A stretch of DNA of 64,000 bases. Origin: Parahalioglobus pacificus. Its GTDB lineage: Bacteria > Pseudomonadota > Gammaproteobacteria > Pseudomonadales > Halieaceae. The position numbers and the translations under genes were made by a program. Of the stretch, positions 8,146-19,107 are shown piece after piece; the first letter of the stretch is position 1, and each line of letters begins with the position of its first letter. The notes beneath the pieces are model-generated. The model did no database searches, was not told the origin of the DNA, and saw nothing but the letters and a program-made list of their open reading frames with translations. The DNA is taken from the NCBI RefSeq assembly GCF_014652275.1, contig NZ_BMYM01000001.1:186001-250000 (forward strand), written 5' to 3'.

Positions 8146-9555
8146 TCAGTCCCAGCCGGGAAGATAGTCGTCGGGAGACGATACCTTGGGAAGGGGGCGC
8201 TTCAGCGTGACGACCAGACGCCAAATTACCAGCACGGCGGCGATCGTGATGCCGGCAATCATGCTTTGCCAGAAGCCTTCTGTCCCGGCGGCGGCATCCT
8301 CTGCCCGCATAATCCCCAGCCAGTATCCCAGTGGCAGTGTGAACAGCCAGTAGGCGATGCACATCGCGACAAAGGGAAAGCGAGTGTCTTTGAACGCACG
8401 TAATGAAAAGGCCGCGGCCACCTGCACAGCATCGATAAGAATGAACAGCGAAGCCAGCCGAATTAGACCCACTGCCATGGCGTAAATTTCACTGTCGCCT
8501 GTGTAAGCGCGAACTATAGTGCCGGGCATCAGCAGTAGCACCAGCATACAAAGCAGCGCAATCAGCAGGCTCATCCACATACCTGACTTCACTGAGAGCA
8601 GCACCAGCGGCTTATCCTGGGCGCCGATCGCGTGCCCGATGCGGGTGGCCATGGCCGAACCAATACTGATTAAGGGGATGTAAACAACATCCCAAACATT
8701 GAACGCAATCTGGTGTGATGCCATGGCGGTGTTGCCAAGCGTGGCAATCATCAGAGCGATGACCGAGAACACGGCGACCTCAAGGAAAAAAGCGAGGCCG
8801 ATAGGCAGGCCGATGCGACTGATCTCGATGATGCGTTCCCATACCGGCCATACCCACTTCAGCGGTGGAAGATAAGGTTTCAGGCTGTCGGCTCTAGCGA
8901 TATACACGCTGATCAGGATGGGGCTTAACCACATTGAGATGGCTGTGGCCCAGCCACAGCCCGCCGCGCCGAGTTCCGGTGCGCCCCAGCGGCCGTAAAT
9001 AAAAGCATAGTTCAAGGGGATGTTGGCGAAGAATCCGACAACACTGGCGATGGCGAAGGGGCGCATGATGCCGATGCCCTGTGTATGGCAGCGCAGCGCA
9101 TTGAAAATGGCCGCGGCCGGCATGCCAAAAGCCACTGCGCGCAGGTAGCTAAGACTCTTATCGCTGGTGGTTTGGTCGAGGCTCAGCAGATCCAGCAGGG
9201 GGCCGCTGAAGAAGCATAGCGGACCGGCGATAACGCCGAGGACAACCGCCAGCCAGAGTGATTGTGGCAATGTGTCACGAATGCGCGACAGCCTACCTGC
9301 GCCATAGTCCTGGGCAATAATGGCCGTCGCCCCGAGCATGACCCCAATAAAAAGCAGGTAAATCGGAAGCCAGATATTGTAGCCAATGGCGATGGCCGCC
9401 AGGTCCGTCGCACTGTAGCGGCCGGCCATGATGGTATCGACCACGCCAGTGCCCATCTGCGCCATTTGGGCAATGAACATGGGCCAGGCAATAGCAAGGA
9501 GTGCGCGGGTTTCCTTCAGCAGTGGACCGTGCGCCTGTTTGGCAATAATTGGCAT
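8146..9555 (-). CDS. MATE-family multidrug/Na+ antiporter
   Basis: A 469-residue polytopic inner-membrane protein with about 12 hydrophobic segments. The N-terminal signature ETRALLAIAWPMFIAQMAQ, then GVVDTIMAGRYSATDLAAIA, places it in the NorM branch of the MATE family. These pumps expel cationic drugs and dyes in exchange for Na+ or H+. It is a single-gene unit, convergent with the moeB-like gene and divergent from the DoxX gene. Substrate cannot be told from sequence. The upstream ribosome-binding site is weak, but no better start is seen. Confidence 0.9.
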   Translation of the reverse strand: MPIIAKQAHGPLLKETRALLAIAWPMFIAQMAQMGTGVVDTIMAGRYSATDLAAIAIGYNIWLPIYLLFIGVMLGATAIIAQDYGAGRLSRIRDTLPQSLWLAVVLGVIAGPLCFFSGPLLDLLSLDQTTSDKSLSYLRAVAFGMPAAAIFNALRCHTQGIGIMRPFAIASVVGFFANIPLNYAFIYGRWGAPELGAAGCGWATAISMWLSPILISVYIARADSLKPYLPPLKWVWPVWERIIEISRIGLPIGLAFFLEVAVFSVIALMIATLGNTAMASHQIAFNVWDVVYIPLISIGSAMATRIGHAIGAQDKPLVLLSVKSGMWMSLLIALLCMLVLLLMPGTIVRAYTGDSEIYAMAVGLIRLASLFILIDAVQVAAAFSLRAFKDTRFPFVAMCIAYWLFTLPLGYWLGIMRAEDAAAGTEGFWQSMIAGITIAAVLVIWRLVVTLKRPLPKVSSPDDYLPGWD

Positions 9556-9635
9556 TGGTGGTGTGTTTGTAAAACCCGTCTAAACTTTTTGCGCCGGTCG
9601 CGGTCAGACTCGCACAACAAACGCATGGACAAAAA

Positions 9636-10226
9636 ATGAACGCTCTCGCTAACCTGTATTACACCATACACAACGCGCTTTTTCCGCGATTACAGTATCT
9701 CGATGGGCTGGCCCCGCTGGCCCTGCGCCTCTATCTGGTTCCCGTGTTTTGGATGGCAGGTACCCAGAAAATTTCTGGTATCGATAGCACTATCGAGTGG
9801 TTTGGAAACCCGGATTGGGGACTTGGCTTGCCCTTTCCCACGGTGATGGCCTATCTCGCGGCTTACACCGAAGCAATTGGCGCCCTTTTGCTGTTTATTG
9901 GATTAGCCACTCGCTGGATCTCCATTCCGCTCATGATCACTATGGTGGTTGCTGCTTTGGCCGTGCATTGGGACAACGGCTGGGCGGCTATCGCGGACTC
10001 CAGTGCGCAGGACGTGGCGGCACGCCTGGGCGCCGCCAAGGACATACTGCGTGAGCACGGCAACTACCGCTGGCTCACCGAGAAGGGCAACTTCGTTATC
10101 CTCAATAATGGCATTGAGTTCGCAGTGACTTACTTCGTAATGCTACTGAGCCTGCTGTTCACCGGGGGTGGTCGCTTCACCAGTGCCGACTACTACCTGT
10201 CCAAGCTATTCCCCAATATGGCCTGA
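9636..10226 (+). CDS. DoxX-family membrane protein, HvfX-like
   Basis: A 196-residue protein with four predicted membrane segments and the DoxX features LRLYLVPVFWMAGTQKI, FPTVMAYLAAYTEAIGALLL, LATRWISIPLM and VVAALAVHWDNGW. A polar stretch of about 45 residues separates the third and fourth segments, making it longer than most DoxX proteins (130-150). The pattern recalls HvfX, the DoxX-like member of copper-binding peptide (RiPP) clusters. However, no hvfA, hvfB or hvfC gene is adjacent, so that role is a guess. It is a single gene divergent from the MATE pump. Confidence 0.8.
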   Translation: MNALANLYYTIHNALFPRLQYLDGLAPLALRLYLVPVFWMAGTQKISGIDSTIEWFGNPDWGLGLPFPTVMAYLAAYTEAIGALLLFIGLATRWISIPLMITMVVAALAVHWDNGWAAIADSSAQDVAARLGAAKDILREHGNYRWLTEKGNFVILNNGIEFAVTYFVMLLSLLFTGGGRFTSADYYLSKLFPNMA

Positions 10227-10368
10227 ACCATATTCACGCCGTCTGACCGTCCCGGCTGCTGCTACTGGCAGCGGTCGGAGTGGCACCGGGGTTAGGGAGG
10301 TTTCCGCACCGGGTCTGTACGAAAAGTGATACACTAGCGCGCTTTTTGAACAGCAACAGGTAAACGGT

Positions 10369-11784
10369 TTGATCAAGAATCTTGTGGGGCGATTGAGCGG
10401 TCAGGCGAAAAACGCCGAGTCCACTGCTCCCCTGCGCGAAACAAATGACGCGCAACAGGTCGCCCGGCAGGGCGAGGGCCGACACGACGGCACCAAGGGC
10501 GAAAACGCAAAGCGTGAGACCCAGTCTGCTCATAAGAAGAGTGGACGTAACCGTCGGCGCGGCAAAGGAAAATCGTCTGATGCAGCTCCCTGGAGTATTG
10601 AGCAATTCAAGGTCGAGCCCAAGGAGGGCGAGACCCGTTTTCATGATTTGAGCCTGCACAACGATTTGATGCATGGTATCGCGGACCTGGGCTTCCAGTA
10701 TTGCTCGCCCATTCAGGGCGGTATTTTGCCGCATACTCTGCAGGGCCACGACGCCATCGGCAAGGCCCAGACTGGCACCGGTAAGACGGCTGCATTCCTT
10801 ATTACGATATTCAATGACCTCTTGAATCATCCCTACGAGGGGGAACGTTTCCTGGGCGAGCCACGCGCATTGGTGATTGCACCCACGCGAGAGCTGGTGA
10901 TGCAGATTGCGGCGGATGCGGCCGAGCTTGGAAAGTACACAGGTCTCAAGACTGTCACATTGATTGGTGGCATGGATTACCAGAAGCAGTTGAATCGCCT
11001 CAGCAATGATGTGGTTGATCTGGTGGTTGCCACGCCGGGGAGACTGCTGGACTTCACAGGCAGGCGCGATCTGTATCTGGACAGGGTAGAGACTTTGGTG
11101 CTGGACGAAGCGGATCGTATGCTCGATATGGGCTTCATTCCGCAGGTAAAGCGTATTGTTCGTGCGACCCCGCGCAAAGAGAACCGTCAAACGCTGTTGT
11201 TTTCCGCAACGTTCACACAGGACATTCTCAACCTCGCTCAACAGTGGACTTACGAGCCCATTACAATCGAGATTGAGCCTGAGCATGTAGCAACGGATAC
11301 CGTTGACCAAAAGGTCTACCTGGTGAGCAGTGAGCAGCGCTTTAGGGTTCTGAGTAATCTGCTTCGCAGTGATGATGCCAAGAGCGTCATTGTCTTTGCG
11401 AATCGCCGTGATCAGGTGCGTCGTCTACACGAAAAGCTGCGCCGCGCAGGATTTGCCTGTGGGATTTTGTCCGGTGAAATTGCCCAAGCCAAGCGCACGC
11501 GCACACTGGAGCAGTTCAAGAGCGGCGATATCAGTGTTCTGGTGGCCACAGACGTTGCGGGCCGCGGCATTCACGTTGATGGCGTCAGCCACGTGGTGAA
11601 CTACAACTTGCCTGAAGATCCCGAGGATTACGTTCACCGGATTGGTCGGACGGGCAGGGCCGGTGCATCGGGTACATCCATTAGCTTCGCCAGCGAGGAC
11701 GATGCGTTCTTGCTGCCAGACCTCGAAGCTCTCCTGGGTTCACGCCTGGAATGCACTCACCCCCCGGAAGCATTGCTTCACTAA
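10369..11784 (+). CDS. rhlB: RhlB-like DEAD-box RNA helicase
   Basis: ATP-dependent RNA helicase. About 75 basic, disordered N-terminal residues (rich in Lys, Arg, Gly) precede the core. The Q motif is at about 108-116. The Walker A is AQTGTGKT (133-140), PTRELVMQI follows, DEAD is at 246-249, then [24 protein letters not shown] and [10 protein letters not shown]. RhlB works in mRNA decay with RNase E; the assignment to RhlB over RhlE or SrmB rests on overall resemblance. Translation starts at a TTG preceded by ACAGG. It converges with cysZ, overlapping it by 4 nt at the 3' ends. Confidence 0.88.
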   Translation: MIKNLVGRLSGQAKNAESTAPLRETNDAQQVARQGEGRHDGTKGENAKRETQSAHKKSGRNRRRGKGKSSDAAPWSIEQFKVEPKEGETRFHDLSLHNDLMHGIADLGFQYCSPIQGGILPHTLQGHDAIGKAQTGTGKTAAFLITIFNDLLNHPYEGERFLGEPRALVIAPTRELVMQIAADAAELGKYTGLKTVTLIGGMDYQKQLNRLSNDVVDLVVATPGRLLDFTGRRDLYLDRVETLVLDEADRMLDMGFIPQVKRIVRATPRKENRQTLLFSATFTQDILNLAQQWTYEPITIEIEPEHVATDTVDQKVYLVSSEQRFRVLSNLLRSDDAKSVIVFANRRDQVRRLHEKLRRAGFACGILSGEIAQAKRTRTLEQFKSGDISVLVATDVAGRGIHVDGVSHVVNYNLPEDPEDYVHRIGRTGRAGASGTSISFASEDDAFLLPDLEALLGSRLECTHPPEALLH

Positions 11785-12539
11785 GCGCGGTGCTCGCTGA
11801 ATCCGGACGCTGGCGATAGCTCGCGGCACCATAACAGTGTCGCGCCCACCACGGCCGATGGCACAACAAAGAAGTTGATGACGGGAATGCCCGTGCACAA
11901 CGCGACAACGCCGCCGAAACCCATACTGCTGAGGCGCCTGGAGCGCACAGCTTCTTTAACGTCAGCGAAGCTCAGCTGGTGGTTGTCCATGGGGTAGTCA
12001 ACGAACTGGATGCTCATCATCCAGGCCCCCAGCGCAAACCAGAGTAACGGCGCCACAATATTGATGCCCGGCAGGAAGCTCACAATGATGACGAACGCCG
12101 CCATGGGCAGGTAGTAGAGCAATTTGCTCAGCTCCCGCAGTATTCCCCGCGGCACGGCGAGCAGGGCGGGGCCCAGTCCCTCCAGTGAGTCTACCGGTCG
12201 CCCGGTAACTAACTCTTCGGCTTTCTCTGCCAATAACGCATTGAAGGGGGAGGCTATGATCAAGGCGACGGCGGTGAAGGTGTAACCCATGATAAGGCTC
12301 ACCGCCAGCCACAGTAATGGCCACAGCACCCACTCAATAAAGCCCAGCCAGTCGGGTATCCACGAAAGCCATGTATCTATGAGGCCGCTGAGGTAGCTCA
12401 GGCCGGCGCCCACCAGGGTGCCAAAGATGACAATGTTGACCAGCAGTGGAACGATCACGAACAAACGCAGTGAGGGGTGCGTTAGCAGCTTGGCACCCTC
12501 GACCAGATAACCCACGCCTCCAACTACATTGCCTCTCAC
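11781..12539 (-). CDS. cysZ: Sulfate transporter CysZ family protein
   Basis: A 252-residue inner-membrane protein of the CysZ/EI24 type, which brings sulfate in for cysteine synthesis. The characteristic N-terminus [18 protein letters not shown] is followed by hydrophobic segments and the long amphipathic region [16 protein letters not shown]. It ends [13 protein letters not shown]...[12 protein letters not shown]. The start is a GTG whose bases overlap the stop of the upstream cysteine-rich gene (GTGA), so translation is probably coupled. No other cys genes are near. Confidence 0.9.
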   Translation of the reverse strand: MRGNVVGGVGYLVEGAKLLTHPSLRLFVIVPLLVNIVIFGTLVGAGLSYLSGLIDTWLSWIPDWLGFIEWVLWPLLWLAVSLIMGYTFTAVALIIASPFNALLAEKAEELVTGRPVDSLEGLGPALLAVPRGILRELSKLLYYLPMAAFVIIVSFLPGINIVAPLLWFALGAWMMSIQFVDYPMDNHQLSFADVKEAVRSRRLSSMGFGGVVALCTGIPVINFFVVPSAVVGATLLWCRELSPASGFSEHRA

Positions 12540-12757
12540 TCGCTAACTCCTATCAGAGCCTGTTGTACACAGCGTTCACAGATGCACACGCGATTCTTTG
12601 CCTCGGCGGGCACACGCTCGATTAAGGTCTGCGGGAACTCAGTCCTCATACACCAGCACTGAATTGCGTTTTTTCCTGCTGCGATGGCGCAGTGATTGTC
12701 TGCGCCGCAGAGCGGGCAGTGCTGGCCCGCATCATTTTCTGTCGGGTCTGTGCTCAT
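12536..12757 (-). CDS. Small cysteine-rich CWC-family protein
   Basis: A 73-residue protein with seven cysteines: CPLCGADNHC, then CWCMRTEF and CICERC. This pattern fits the 'cysteine-rich CWC' family, whose function is unknown; paired CxxC and CxC motifs suggest metal (zinc or iron) binding. It sits directly before cysZ with a 4-nt GTGA overlap, so the two are translated together. It is divergent from the Smr gene with only 43 bp between, where a TATACT (12765-12770) may serve as a -10 element. Confidence 0.85.
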   Translation of the reverse strand: MSTDPTENDAGQHCPLCGADNHCAIAAGKNAIQCWCMRTEFPQTLIERVPAEAKNRVCICERCVQQALIGVSE

Positions 12758-12800
12758 GCTACATTATACTAGCGCGTGAACCTTACCCCGCACCAGCAAC

Positions 12801-13412
12801 GTGAACGACGACGACAAACTCTTCCTTGAGGAAATGGCAGATGTGACACCGCTTAAGCGGGAGTCGCGCGCCGCGCCACGCGGTGGCGTAAAGGGCACAT
12901 CAGACGATGAACAGATTGCCCGGCGCCGGCGTGCTGCTGCGCAGGCCCCGATCACCGACAGGAACATTTTGGATGAAGAGGGCATAGAGCCTCTGGATCC
13001 CTGGTTCGTGTTGGAATTTAAGCGTCCCGGTGTTCAGAACGGTGTGTTCAGGAAATTGAAACAGGGCCGCTACGAGCCAGAGGCGAGGCTGGATATGCAT
13101 CGCATGACAGCGACCCGCGCCCGGCGAGAGCTGTTTGATTTTATCGAAGAATCCTATCGACTCGGTTTACGCAGTGCACTGTTGATTCATGGCAAGGGCG
13201 AAAGCAAACCCGAGCAGGAGCGCAGTTCCATTCTCAAAGGCTGCAGCAACCACTGGTTGCGTCAGTTGGAGGTTGTGCAGGCGTTTCACAGCGCCCAGCC
13301 CCGGCATGGTGGCACGGGGGCTCTGTATATCCTGTTGCGCAAGAGCGAAGAGAAGAAGCGCGAGAATCGTGAACGCTTCATGAAGGGCCGTGTACCTTAC
13401 GAACCCCAGTAA
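12801..13412 (+). CDS. smrB: Smr-domain nuclease/ribosome-associated protein (SmrB/YfcN-like)
   Basis: A 203-residue protein with a charged, disordered N-terminal half and a C-terminal Smr domain. The domain shows LDMHRMTATRARRELFDFI, ALLIHGKGE, HWLRQLEVVQAFHSA and RHGGTGALYILLRK. E. coli SmrB cleaves mRNA at collided ribosomes; family members are endonucleases with LDxH and HGxG motifs, both present here as LDMH and HGKG. The start is GTG at 12801. It is a single-gene unit that converges with the PA4642-family gene. Confidence 0.88.
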   Translation: MNDDDKLFLEEMADVTPLKRESRAAPRGGVKGTSDDEQIARRRRAAAQAPITDRNILDEEGIEPLDPWFVLEFKRPGVQNGVFRKLKQGRYEPEARLDMHRMTATRARRELFDFIEESYRLGLRSALLIHGKGESKPEQERSSILKGCSNHWLRQLEVVQAFHSAQPRHGGTGALYILLRKSEEKKRENRERFMKGRVPYEPQ

Positions 13413-13421
13413 TAAACGCGT

Positions 13422-13712
13422 CTAGGCCGCACCCGCCTTGTCGAGAACATCCGCATACGCACTGCTGCGGCGGTGTTCGTTGATAATGGCCTTAACCGTG
13501 CGACCGTCGGGTCCTGTCGCATCGAGATTGCGTTGCTGATCCAGGAAAAACCCAACGAACAGTTCGAAATCTGACGCACGCATGCTCTGGTAAGCCTTCA
13601 GGAGTGCGTGGAAGTCGGGGTCGCTGCCATCGTAGGGTTTGAAGTCCAGAAAACTTCTCACGTGATCTTCGGTCCAGACGTCGTCCAGTACCTTTTCTTT
13701 GTCTTTTTTCAT
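13422..13712 (-). CDS. PA4642-family conserved protein
   Basis: A 96-residue soluble protein matching the conserved family represented by Pseudomonas PA4642. The core WTEDHVRSFLDFKPYDG is followed by DFHALLKAYQSMRASDFELF and a helical end with EHRRSSAYADVLDKAG. Function is unknown; no catalytic motif or signal peptide is visible. It lies 14 nt before gatB on the same strand, so it may be the first gene of that transcript, although the link is not known from other genomes. Confidence 0.85.
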   Translation of the reverse strand: MKKDKEKVLDDVWTEDHVRSFLDFKPYDGSDPDFHALLKAYQSMRASDFELFVGFFLDQQRNLDATGPDGRTVKAIINEHRRSSAYADVLDKAGAA

Positions 13713-13726
13713 GTCGATAGCCCTGA

Positions 13727-15169
13727 CTAACTCAGTTTCTTGGCCAGAAGTTGATTGACGAGCTGGGGGTTGGCCTGGCCTTTGGAACGCTTCATGACTT
13801 GGCCCACGAAGTAGCCGACGAGTTTCTTGCGCTTTCCATCATCGGCAGCCTGGTACTGGGCGAGCTGGTCCGGGCTCTCGGCAATGACCTCATCGATCAT
13901 GCTTTCCAGTTCGCCGGTGTCGCTGACCTGTTTCAGGCCTTTCGCCTCAATTATGGCATCGGCGTCACCCTCACCATTCCACATAGCTTCAAACACTTGC
14001 TTGGCGATCTTTCCAGAGATGGTGCCATCGGTAATGCGCGCGATCAGGCCGCCCAGTGCCGGCGCAGGTACCGGGCATTCCGACAGGGGCAAGTCGGCCT
14101 TGTTCAGCTGCCCGAGTAACTCTACCTGAACCCAGTTAGCAGCGATCTTCGCCTCGCCGCAGTGCTTGGCCACCGTTTCAAAGTAGTCGGCCAGCTCTCG
14201 GCTGTCGGACAGTACGGCTGCGTCGTAATCGCTCAACTCGTACTCATCGGCGAAACGCTGGCGTTTGTCCCTGGGCAGCTCCGGCAGCGATTGGCGCACG
14301 GCTTCGATATACGCGTCGTCAAAGACAACCGGCAGTAAGTCGGGCTCGGGGAAGTAGCGGTAGTCATTGGCGACTTCTTTGCTACGCATGCTGCGCGTCT
14401 CATCGCGGTCGGCGTCATAGAGACGCGTTTCCTGTGTGATACTGCCGCCGTCTTCGAGGATGTCCAGTTGGCGCGCCGATTCGAAGCGAATCGCACGCTC
14501 CACAAAACGGAACGAATTGACGTTCTTGATTTCGGTGCGCGTGCCCAATTCGTCAGTCCCGCTGGGACGCAGTGAGAGGTTGATGTCGCAGCGCATCGAA
14601 CCTTCGGCCATATTCCCGTCTGAAATCCCGAGATAGGTCACCAGGCTGTGCAGGGACTTAAGGTAGGCCACAGCCTGCTCGGCGCTACGAAAGTCTGGCT
14701 CTGTCACGATCTCCAGTAGCGGCGTGCCGGCGCGATTGAGATCGATACCGGTTTGACCCTGAAAGTCTTCGTGCAGGGACTTTCCCGCGTCTTCTTCGAG
14801 GTGAGCGCGTGTGATGCCTATGGTATGTGTGCTGCCATCCGCCAGCGGAATCACGAACTCTCCGCGGCCCACAATGGGCTGCTCAAACTGGCTGATTTGG
14901 TAGCCCTTGGGCAAATCCGGATAAAAGTAGTTCTTGCGATCGAACACAGAGCGCTTGCCGATCTCCGCGCCCACACCCAGCCCGAACATAACAGCAAAGC
15001 GTACAGCTTCAGCATTCAGCACGGGCAGCATACCCGGCATTGCCAGATCGACCGCGTTGGCCTGTGTATTCGGTGGCGCGCCAAAGGCTGTGGCACTACC
15101 GGAAAAAATCTTCGACTGTGTGGCCAGTTGCAGGTGGACTTCCAGCCCAATCACCATTTCCCAACTCAT
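13727..15169 (-). CDS. gatB: Asp/Glu-tRNA amidotransferase subunit B
   Basis: Subunit B of GatCAB binds the mischarged Asp-tRNA(Asn) or Glu-tRNA(Gln) and activates its carboxyl group; ammonia from GatA then gives Asn- or Gln-tRNA. The 480-residue protein begins [15 protein letters not shown], continues with [18 protein letters not shown]-type catalytic elements and [15 protein letters not shown], and ends in the YqeY-like tail with [21 protein letters not shown] chose the ATG at 15169 because it overlaps the gatA stop by 4 nt and begins the conserved sequence. Confidence 0.97.
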   Translation of the reverse strand: MSWEMVIGLEVHLQLATQSKIFSGSATAFGAPPNTQANAVDLAMPGMLPVLNAEAVRFAVMFGLGVGAEIGKRSVFDRKNYFYPDLPKGYQISQFEQPIVGRGEFVIPLADGSTHTIGITRAHLEEDAGKSLHEDFQGQTGIDLNRAGTPLLEIVTEPDFRSAEQAVAYLKSLHSLVTYLGISDGNMAEGSMRCDINLSLRPSGTDELGTRTEIKNVNSFRFVERAIRFESARQLDILEDGGSITQETRLYDADRDETRSMRSKEVANDYRYFPEPDLLPVVFDDAYIEAVRQSLPELPRDKRQRFADEYELSDYDAAVLSDSRELADYFETVAKHCGEAKIAANWVQVELLGQLNKADLPLSECPVPAPALGGLIARITDGTISGKIAKQVFEAMWNGEGDADAIIEAKGLKQVSDTGELESMIDEVIAESPDQLAQYQAADDGKRKKLVGYFVGQVMKRSKGQANPQLVNQLLAKKLS

Positions 15170-16632
15170 GCTGCAGTCTCCTGAGACAGAGATGGACGCT
15201 GCTGGTGCCAATCTGTGGCCTGTTGGAATTGGTGAGCGACATTCAGGAGTCGACTCTCATCGAAGTGACGACCAATAAGCTGCAAACCCACGGGGCAGCC
15301 ATCCGCAGTACCCGCGGGGATGCTCATGCCGGGCAAACCGGCCAGGTTGACGGCGAGCGTGTAAGCGTCTTCCAGATACATGGCGACGGGGTCATTGCCT
15401 TTGCTGCCCAGCTTGAATGCGGGTCCTGGTGTGGTGGGTCCGGCGATCACGTCAACCTGCTCAAACTGAGTCATGAAGTCATCACGGATGACGCGGCGCA
15501 CTTGCTGGGCCTTCTTGTAATAGGCGTCGTAGTAGCCAGCCGACAAGGCATAGGTGCCTACCAGGATGCGGCGCTTCACTTCGTCGCCAAAGCCTTCTTC
15601 GCGGGTGCGCGTGTATAAATCCAGCAGGTCTTCAGGGTCTTCACAGCGGTGCCCGTACCGCACGCCGTCAAACCGCGACAGGTTAGTTGAGGCCTCGGCG
15701 GGAGCCACAATGTAGTAGGTAGGAATCGCCAGTTCTGTGGTCTTCAGGCTGATATCCACTAGTGTGGCACCCAGCTTTTCAAGTTCTTGCAGTGCAGCGC
15801 GAATCTGCTGCTCCGTGGTGGCGTCCAGACCTTCGCCAAAGTACTCAGCGGGCAGACCGATGCGCAGGCCCGACAGCGGTGCATCGAGGTCGGTGCAATA
15901 GTCTGGCACGGGTTCTGCTGCCGATGTGGAATCCAGAGGATCCTGTCCCGCCATAACGTTGAGCAGGATGGCGCAATCCTGCGCAGAGCGCGCCATGGGG
16001 CCGGCCTGGTCAAGGCTGGAGGCAAAGGCCACCATGCCTAGGCGCGATACCCGACCATACGTGGGCTTGAGGCCGGTAATGCCGCAAAAGGCTGCGGGTT
16101 GGCGAATAGAACCGCCGGTATCGGTGCCCGTCGCCGCTGGCGCAAGGCCCGCTGCCACGGCGGCAGCTGAACCGCCGCTGGAACCTCCGGGGACCCTGTC
16201 GGTATCCCAGGGGTTGTGTACGGCCCCATAGAAACTGTTCTCATTGGATGAGCCCATCGCGAATTCATCCATGTTGGTCTTGCCCAGTGACACGGCGCCG
16301 CTGGCGTTGAAGCGTTGGATCAGGGTCGCGTCGTAGGGCGGCACGAAGTTGTCCAGCATGCGCGAACCACAGCTAGTGCGCACGCCGCGTGTGCAGAAAA
16401 TGTCTTTATGGGCGATGGGCACACCCAGCAGCGCCGCCTCATTGCCGGCCGCGCGTTGCTGATCGGCTTGTTCAGCGCTGGCTAAAGCCGCCTTGTGGTC
16501 GACGGTGATAAAGCTATTGAGTTGTCGGTCCAGCTCGTCGATGCGTGCCAGATAGCCCTGGGTGAGTTCGGTGCTGGAAAACTGCCCCGCTTGCAGGCCG
16601 CTGATAATGTCGGCCAGCGATAAATCGTGCAT
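15166..16632 (-). CDS. gatA: Asp/Glu-tRNA amidotransferase subunit A
   Basis: Amidase-signature subunit that releases ammonia from glutamine for GatB. The catalytic Lys76 lies in [10 protein letters not shown]. The glycine-serine rich signature holds the cis-Ser and nucleophile, [18 protein letters not shown] and [13 protein letters not shown]. The 488-residue length is normal. It follows gatC by 15 nt and overlaps gatB by 4 nt, so gatC-gatA-gatB is one operon running away from mreB, as in Pseudomonas. Confidence 0.97.
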   Translation of the reverse strand: MHDLSLADIISGLQAGQFSSTELTQGYLARIDELDRQLNSFITVDHKAALASAEQADQQRAAGNEAALLGVPIAHKDIFCTRGVRTSCGSRMLDNFVPPYDATLIQRFNASGAVSLGKTNMDEFAMGSSNENSFYGAVHNPWDTDRVPGGSSGGSAAAVAAGLAPAATGTDTGGSIRQPAAFCGITGLKPTYGRVSRLGMVAFASSLDQAGPMARSAQDCAILLNVMAGQDPLDSTSAAEPVPDYCTDLDAPLSGLRIGLPAEYFGEGLDATTEQQIRAALQELEKLGATLVDISLKTTELAIPTYYIVAPAEASTNLSRFDGVRYGHRCEDPEDLLDLYTRTREEGFGDEVKRRILVGTYALSAGYYDAYYKKAQQVRRVIRDDFMTQFEQVDVIAGPTTPGPAFKLGSKGNDPVAMYLEDAYTLAVNLAGLPGMSIPAGTADGCPVGLQLIGRHFDESRLLNVAHQFQQATDWHQQRPSLSQETAA

Positions 16633-16647
16633 GATCGCGCTCCGCTT

Positions 16648-16935
16648 CTAATCGATGACCTGGGGAACCAGATACAGACCGGATTCCACCGCGGGTGCGA
16701 TTGCCTGAAACGCCTCGCGCTGATTGGTTTCTGTTACCACATCGTCGCGCAGTCGCTGTACCGCATCATGCGGATTCGCCATGGGTTCCACCCCGGTGGT
16801 ATCCACCGCCTGTAACTGGTCGGCAAGGGTCAGGATTCTGCCGATGCTGTCAGTGACTTCGGCCACCTGCTCGGGGGCAATTCGAATGCGCGCCAAATCA
16901 GCGATCTGGGCGATATCGTCCTCTGCTATAGACAT
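16648..16935 (-). CDS. gatC: Asp/Glu-tRNA amidotransferase subunit C
   Basis: Small subunit (95 residues) that wraps around GatA and GatB and stabilises the transamidase. The sequence MSIAEDDIAQIADLARIRI, then a helix to LADQLQAVDTTGVEPMANP and LREDVV-like LRDDVVTE, is typical. I chose the ATG at 16935; a longer frame to 17004 adds a non-conserved extension. The ribosome-binding site is weak. It is divergent from mreB across 253 bp. Confidence 0.92.
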   Translation of the reverse strand: MSIAEDDIAQIADLARIRIAPEQVAEVTDSIGRILTLADQLQAVDTTGVEPMANPHDAVQRLRDDVVTETNQREAFQAIAPAVESGLYLVPQVID

Positions 16936-17179
16936 AGAATTCGGGCTTACTGCAAAAACGGTTTTGGGCGCGTAACGACACGCGAGAGGGCGCAAACTTA
17001 TCACATTTGTGCCTTGCCCTGTATCCCCGGCATTGTTACATTAATTCGAACGTCAACAGGGTAAAACGAGAATGGTTCATCCGCCCACGCACGCGGTGAA
17101 AACAGCCCGGTTAACGACCACGAATTACACCCTTACAGCCTCGCCCCATGGCGCGAGAAGCTGACGCGTCGAAAGGTAG

Positions 17180-18226
<1,047 letters not shown>

Positions 18227-18267
18227 CGGTGTGACGGCGGCACTGACCTGATTCGCAGGGAGCTGTC

Positions 18268-19107
18268 ATCAAACCGCTGTTCGTCAAAGAATCGCACGTG
18301 GGTGCACGTCTCGCACTGGCCTTAGTGGTTGTCGTGGGTCTGATCCTCGCAGACCTGCGCTTCAACACCTTCAGTTATTCCCGCGCTTTCCTGGATACCT
18401 TGCTTTCGCCGGTCTACTGGTTGGCTGATGTGCCTGCGAGTATTGATGAGTGGTCTAATACACACATCACCAGCCGAACCGAACTGCAGGAAGAGAACGA
18501 GCGCCTGCGGCGGGAGAATCTGGTGATGCAGGGCCGTACCCAGCAGATGGCCTCGCTTCAGGCCGATAACGCTGCCTTCCGCTCCCTGCTCAACTCCACG
18601 GCTTTGCTACGCGATGATGTGCTGGTGGCAGAGTTGATTGGTGTGTCCCCCGATCCAGCGCGTCAGCAGTTGATCGTCAATAAAGGTGAGGACGACGGGG
18701 TGTATCTGGGGCAGCCGCTGATCGATGCCGACGGACTGATGGGGCAGGTCGTTGAGGTGGGTGCGCTGAATGCACGGGTCTTGCTCATCACTGATGCGAC
18801 GCACTCCATTCCTGTTCAGGTAAATCGCAACGGTGTGCGAGCGATCGCAGAGGGTAACGGTTCGCTGACGGCGCTGGAGGTTCATCACGTATCCGCCACG
18901 ACGGATATTCGCGAAGGCGATCTGCTTGTCAGTTCTGGTCTGGGTGGGCGCTTTCCCGCAGGCTACCCCGTGGCGGTTGTTGCCTCGGTGGATCGTGACC
19001 CTGGGCAGGCCTTCGCCCGCATTGTGGCCACGCCCAGCGCTGCCCTGGACCGTAGCCGACATGTGCTACTGGTGTTCAGCGACTCCCGTCCCGACGAGGA
19101 GAACTGA
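18268..19107 (+). CDS. mreC: Rod-shape-determining protein MreC, apparent AUC start
   Basis: Periplasmic elongasome scaffold anchored by one N-terminal membrane helix, followed by a coiled coil (LQEENERLRRENLVMQGR) and the beta domain (LLITDATHSIPVQVNRNGVRAIA; VSSGLGGRFPAGYPVAVV). The first ordinary start in frame is GTG at 18298. Ten codons upstream the frame reads ATC-AAA-CCG-CTG-TTC, giving xKPLFVKESHVGARL, which aligns with the family start MKPxFxxGPSLxxRL. AGGGAG stands five bases before the ATC. I therefore place the start at 18268 with AUC; the conservative start is 18298. The product of 279 residues lacks the Pro-rich C-terminal tail of E. coli MreC. It shares one base with mreD. Confidence 0.93.
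   Translation: MKPLFVKESHVGARLALALVVVVGLILADLRFNTFSYSRAFLDTLLSPVYWLADVPASIDEWSNTHITSRTELQEENERLRRENLVMQGRTQQMASLQADNAAFRSLLNSTALLRDDVLVAELIGVSPDPARQQLIVNKGEDDGVYLGQPLIDADGLMGQVVEVGALNARVLLITDATHSIPVQVNRNGVRAIAEGNGSLTALEVHHVSATTDIREGDLLVSSGLGGRFPAGYPVAVVASVDRDPGQAFARIVATPSAALDRSRHVLLVFSDSRPDEEN

Noticed and set aside
10234-11310. A 358-codon open frame on the minus strand opposite the RhlB-like helicase
   Set aside because: It is an antisense shadow of strongly conserved DEAD-box coding sequence, and its translation matches no family I recognise.
8146-13712. Mixed-strand segment as a possible acquired island
   Set aside because: Composition and codon use look like the rest, and there are no integrase, transposase or boundary repeats; most of its genes belong to widespread families.
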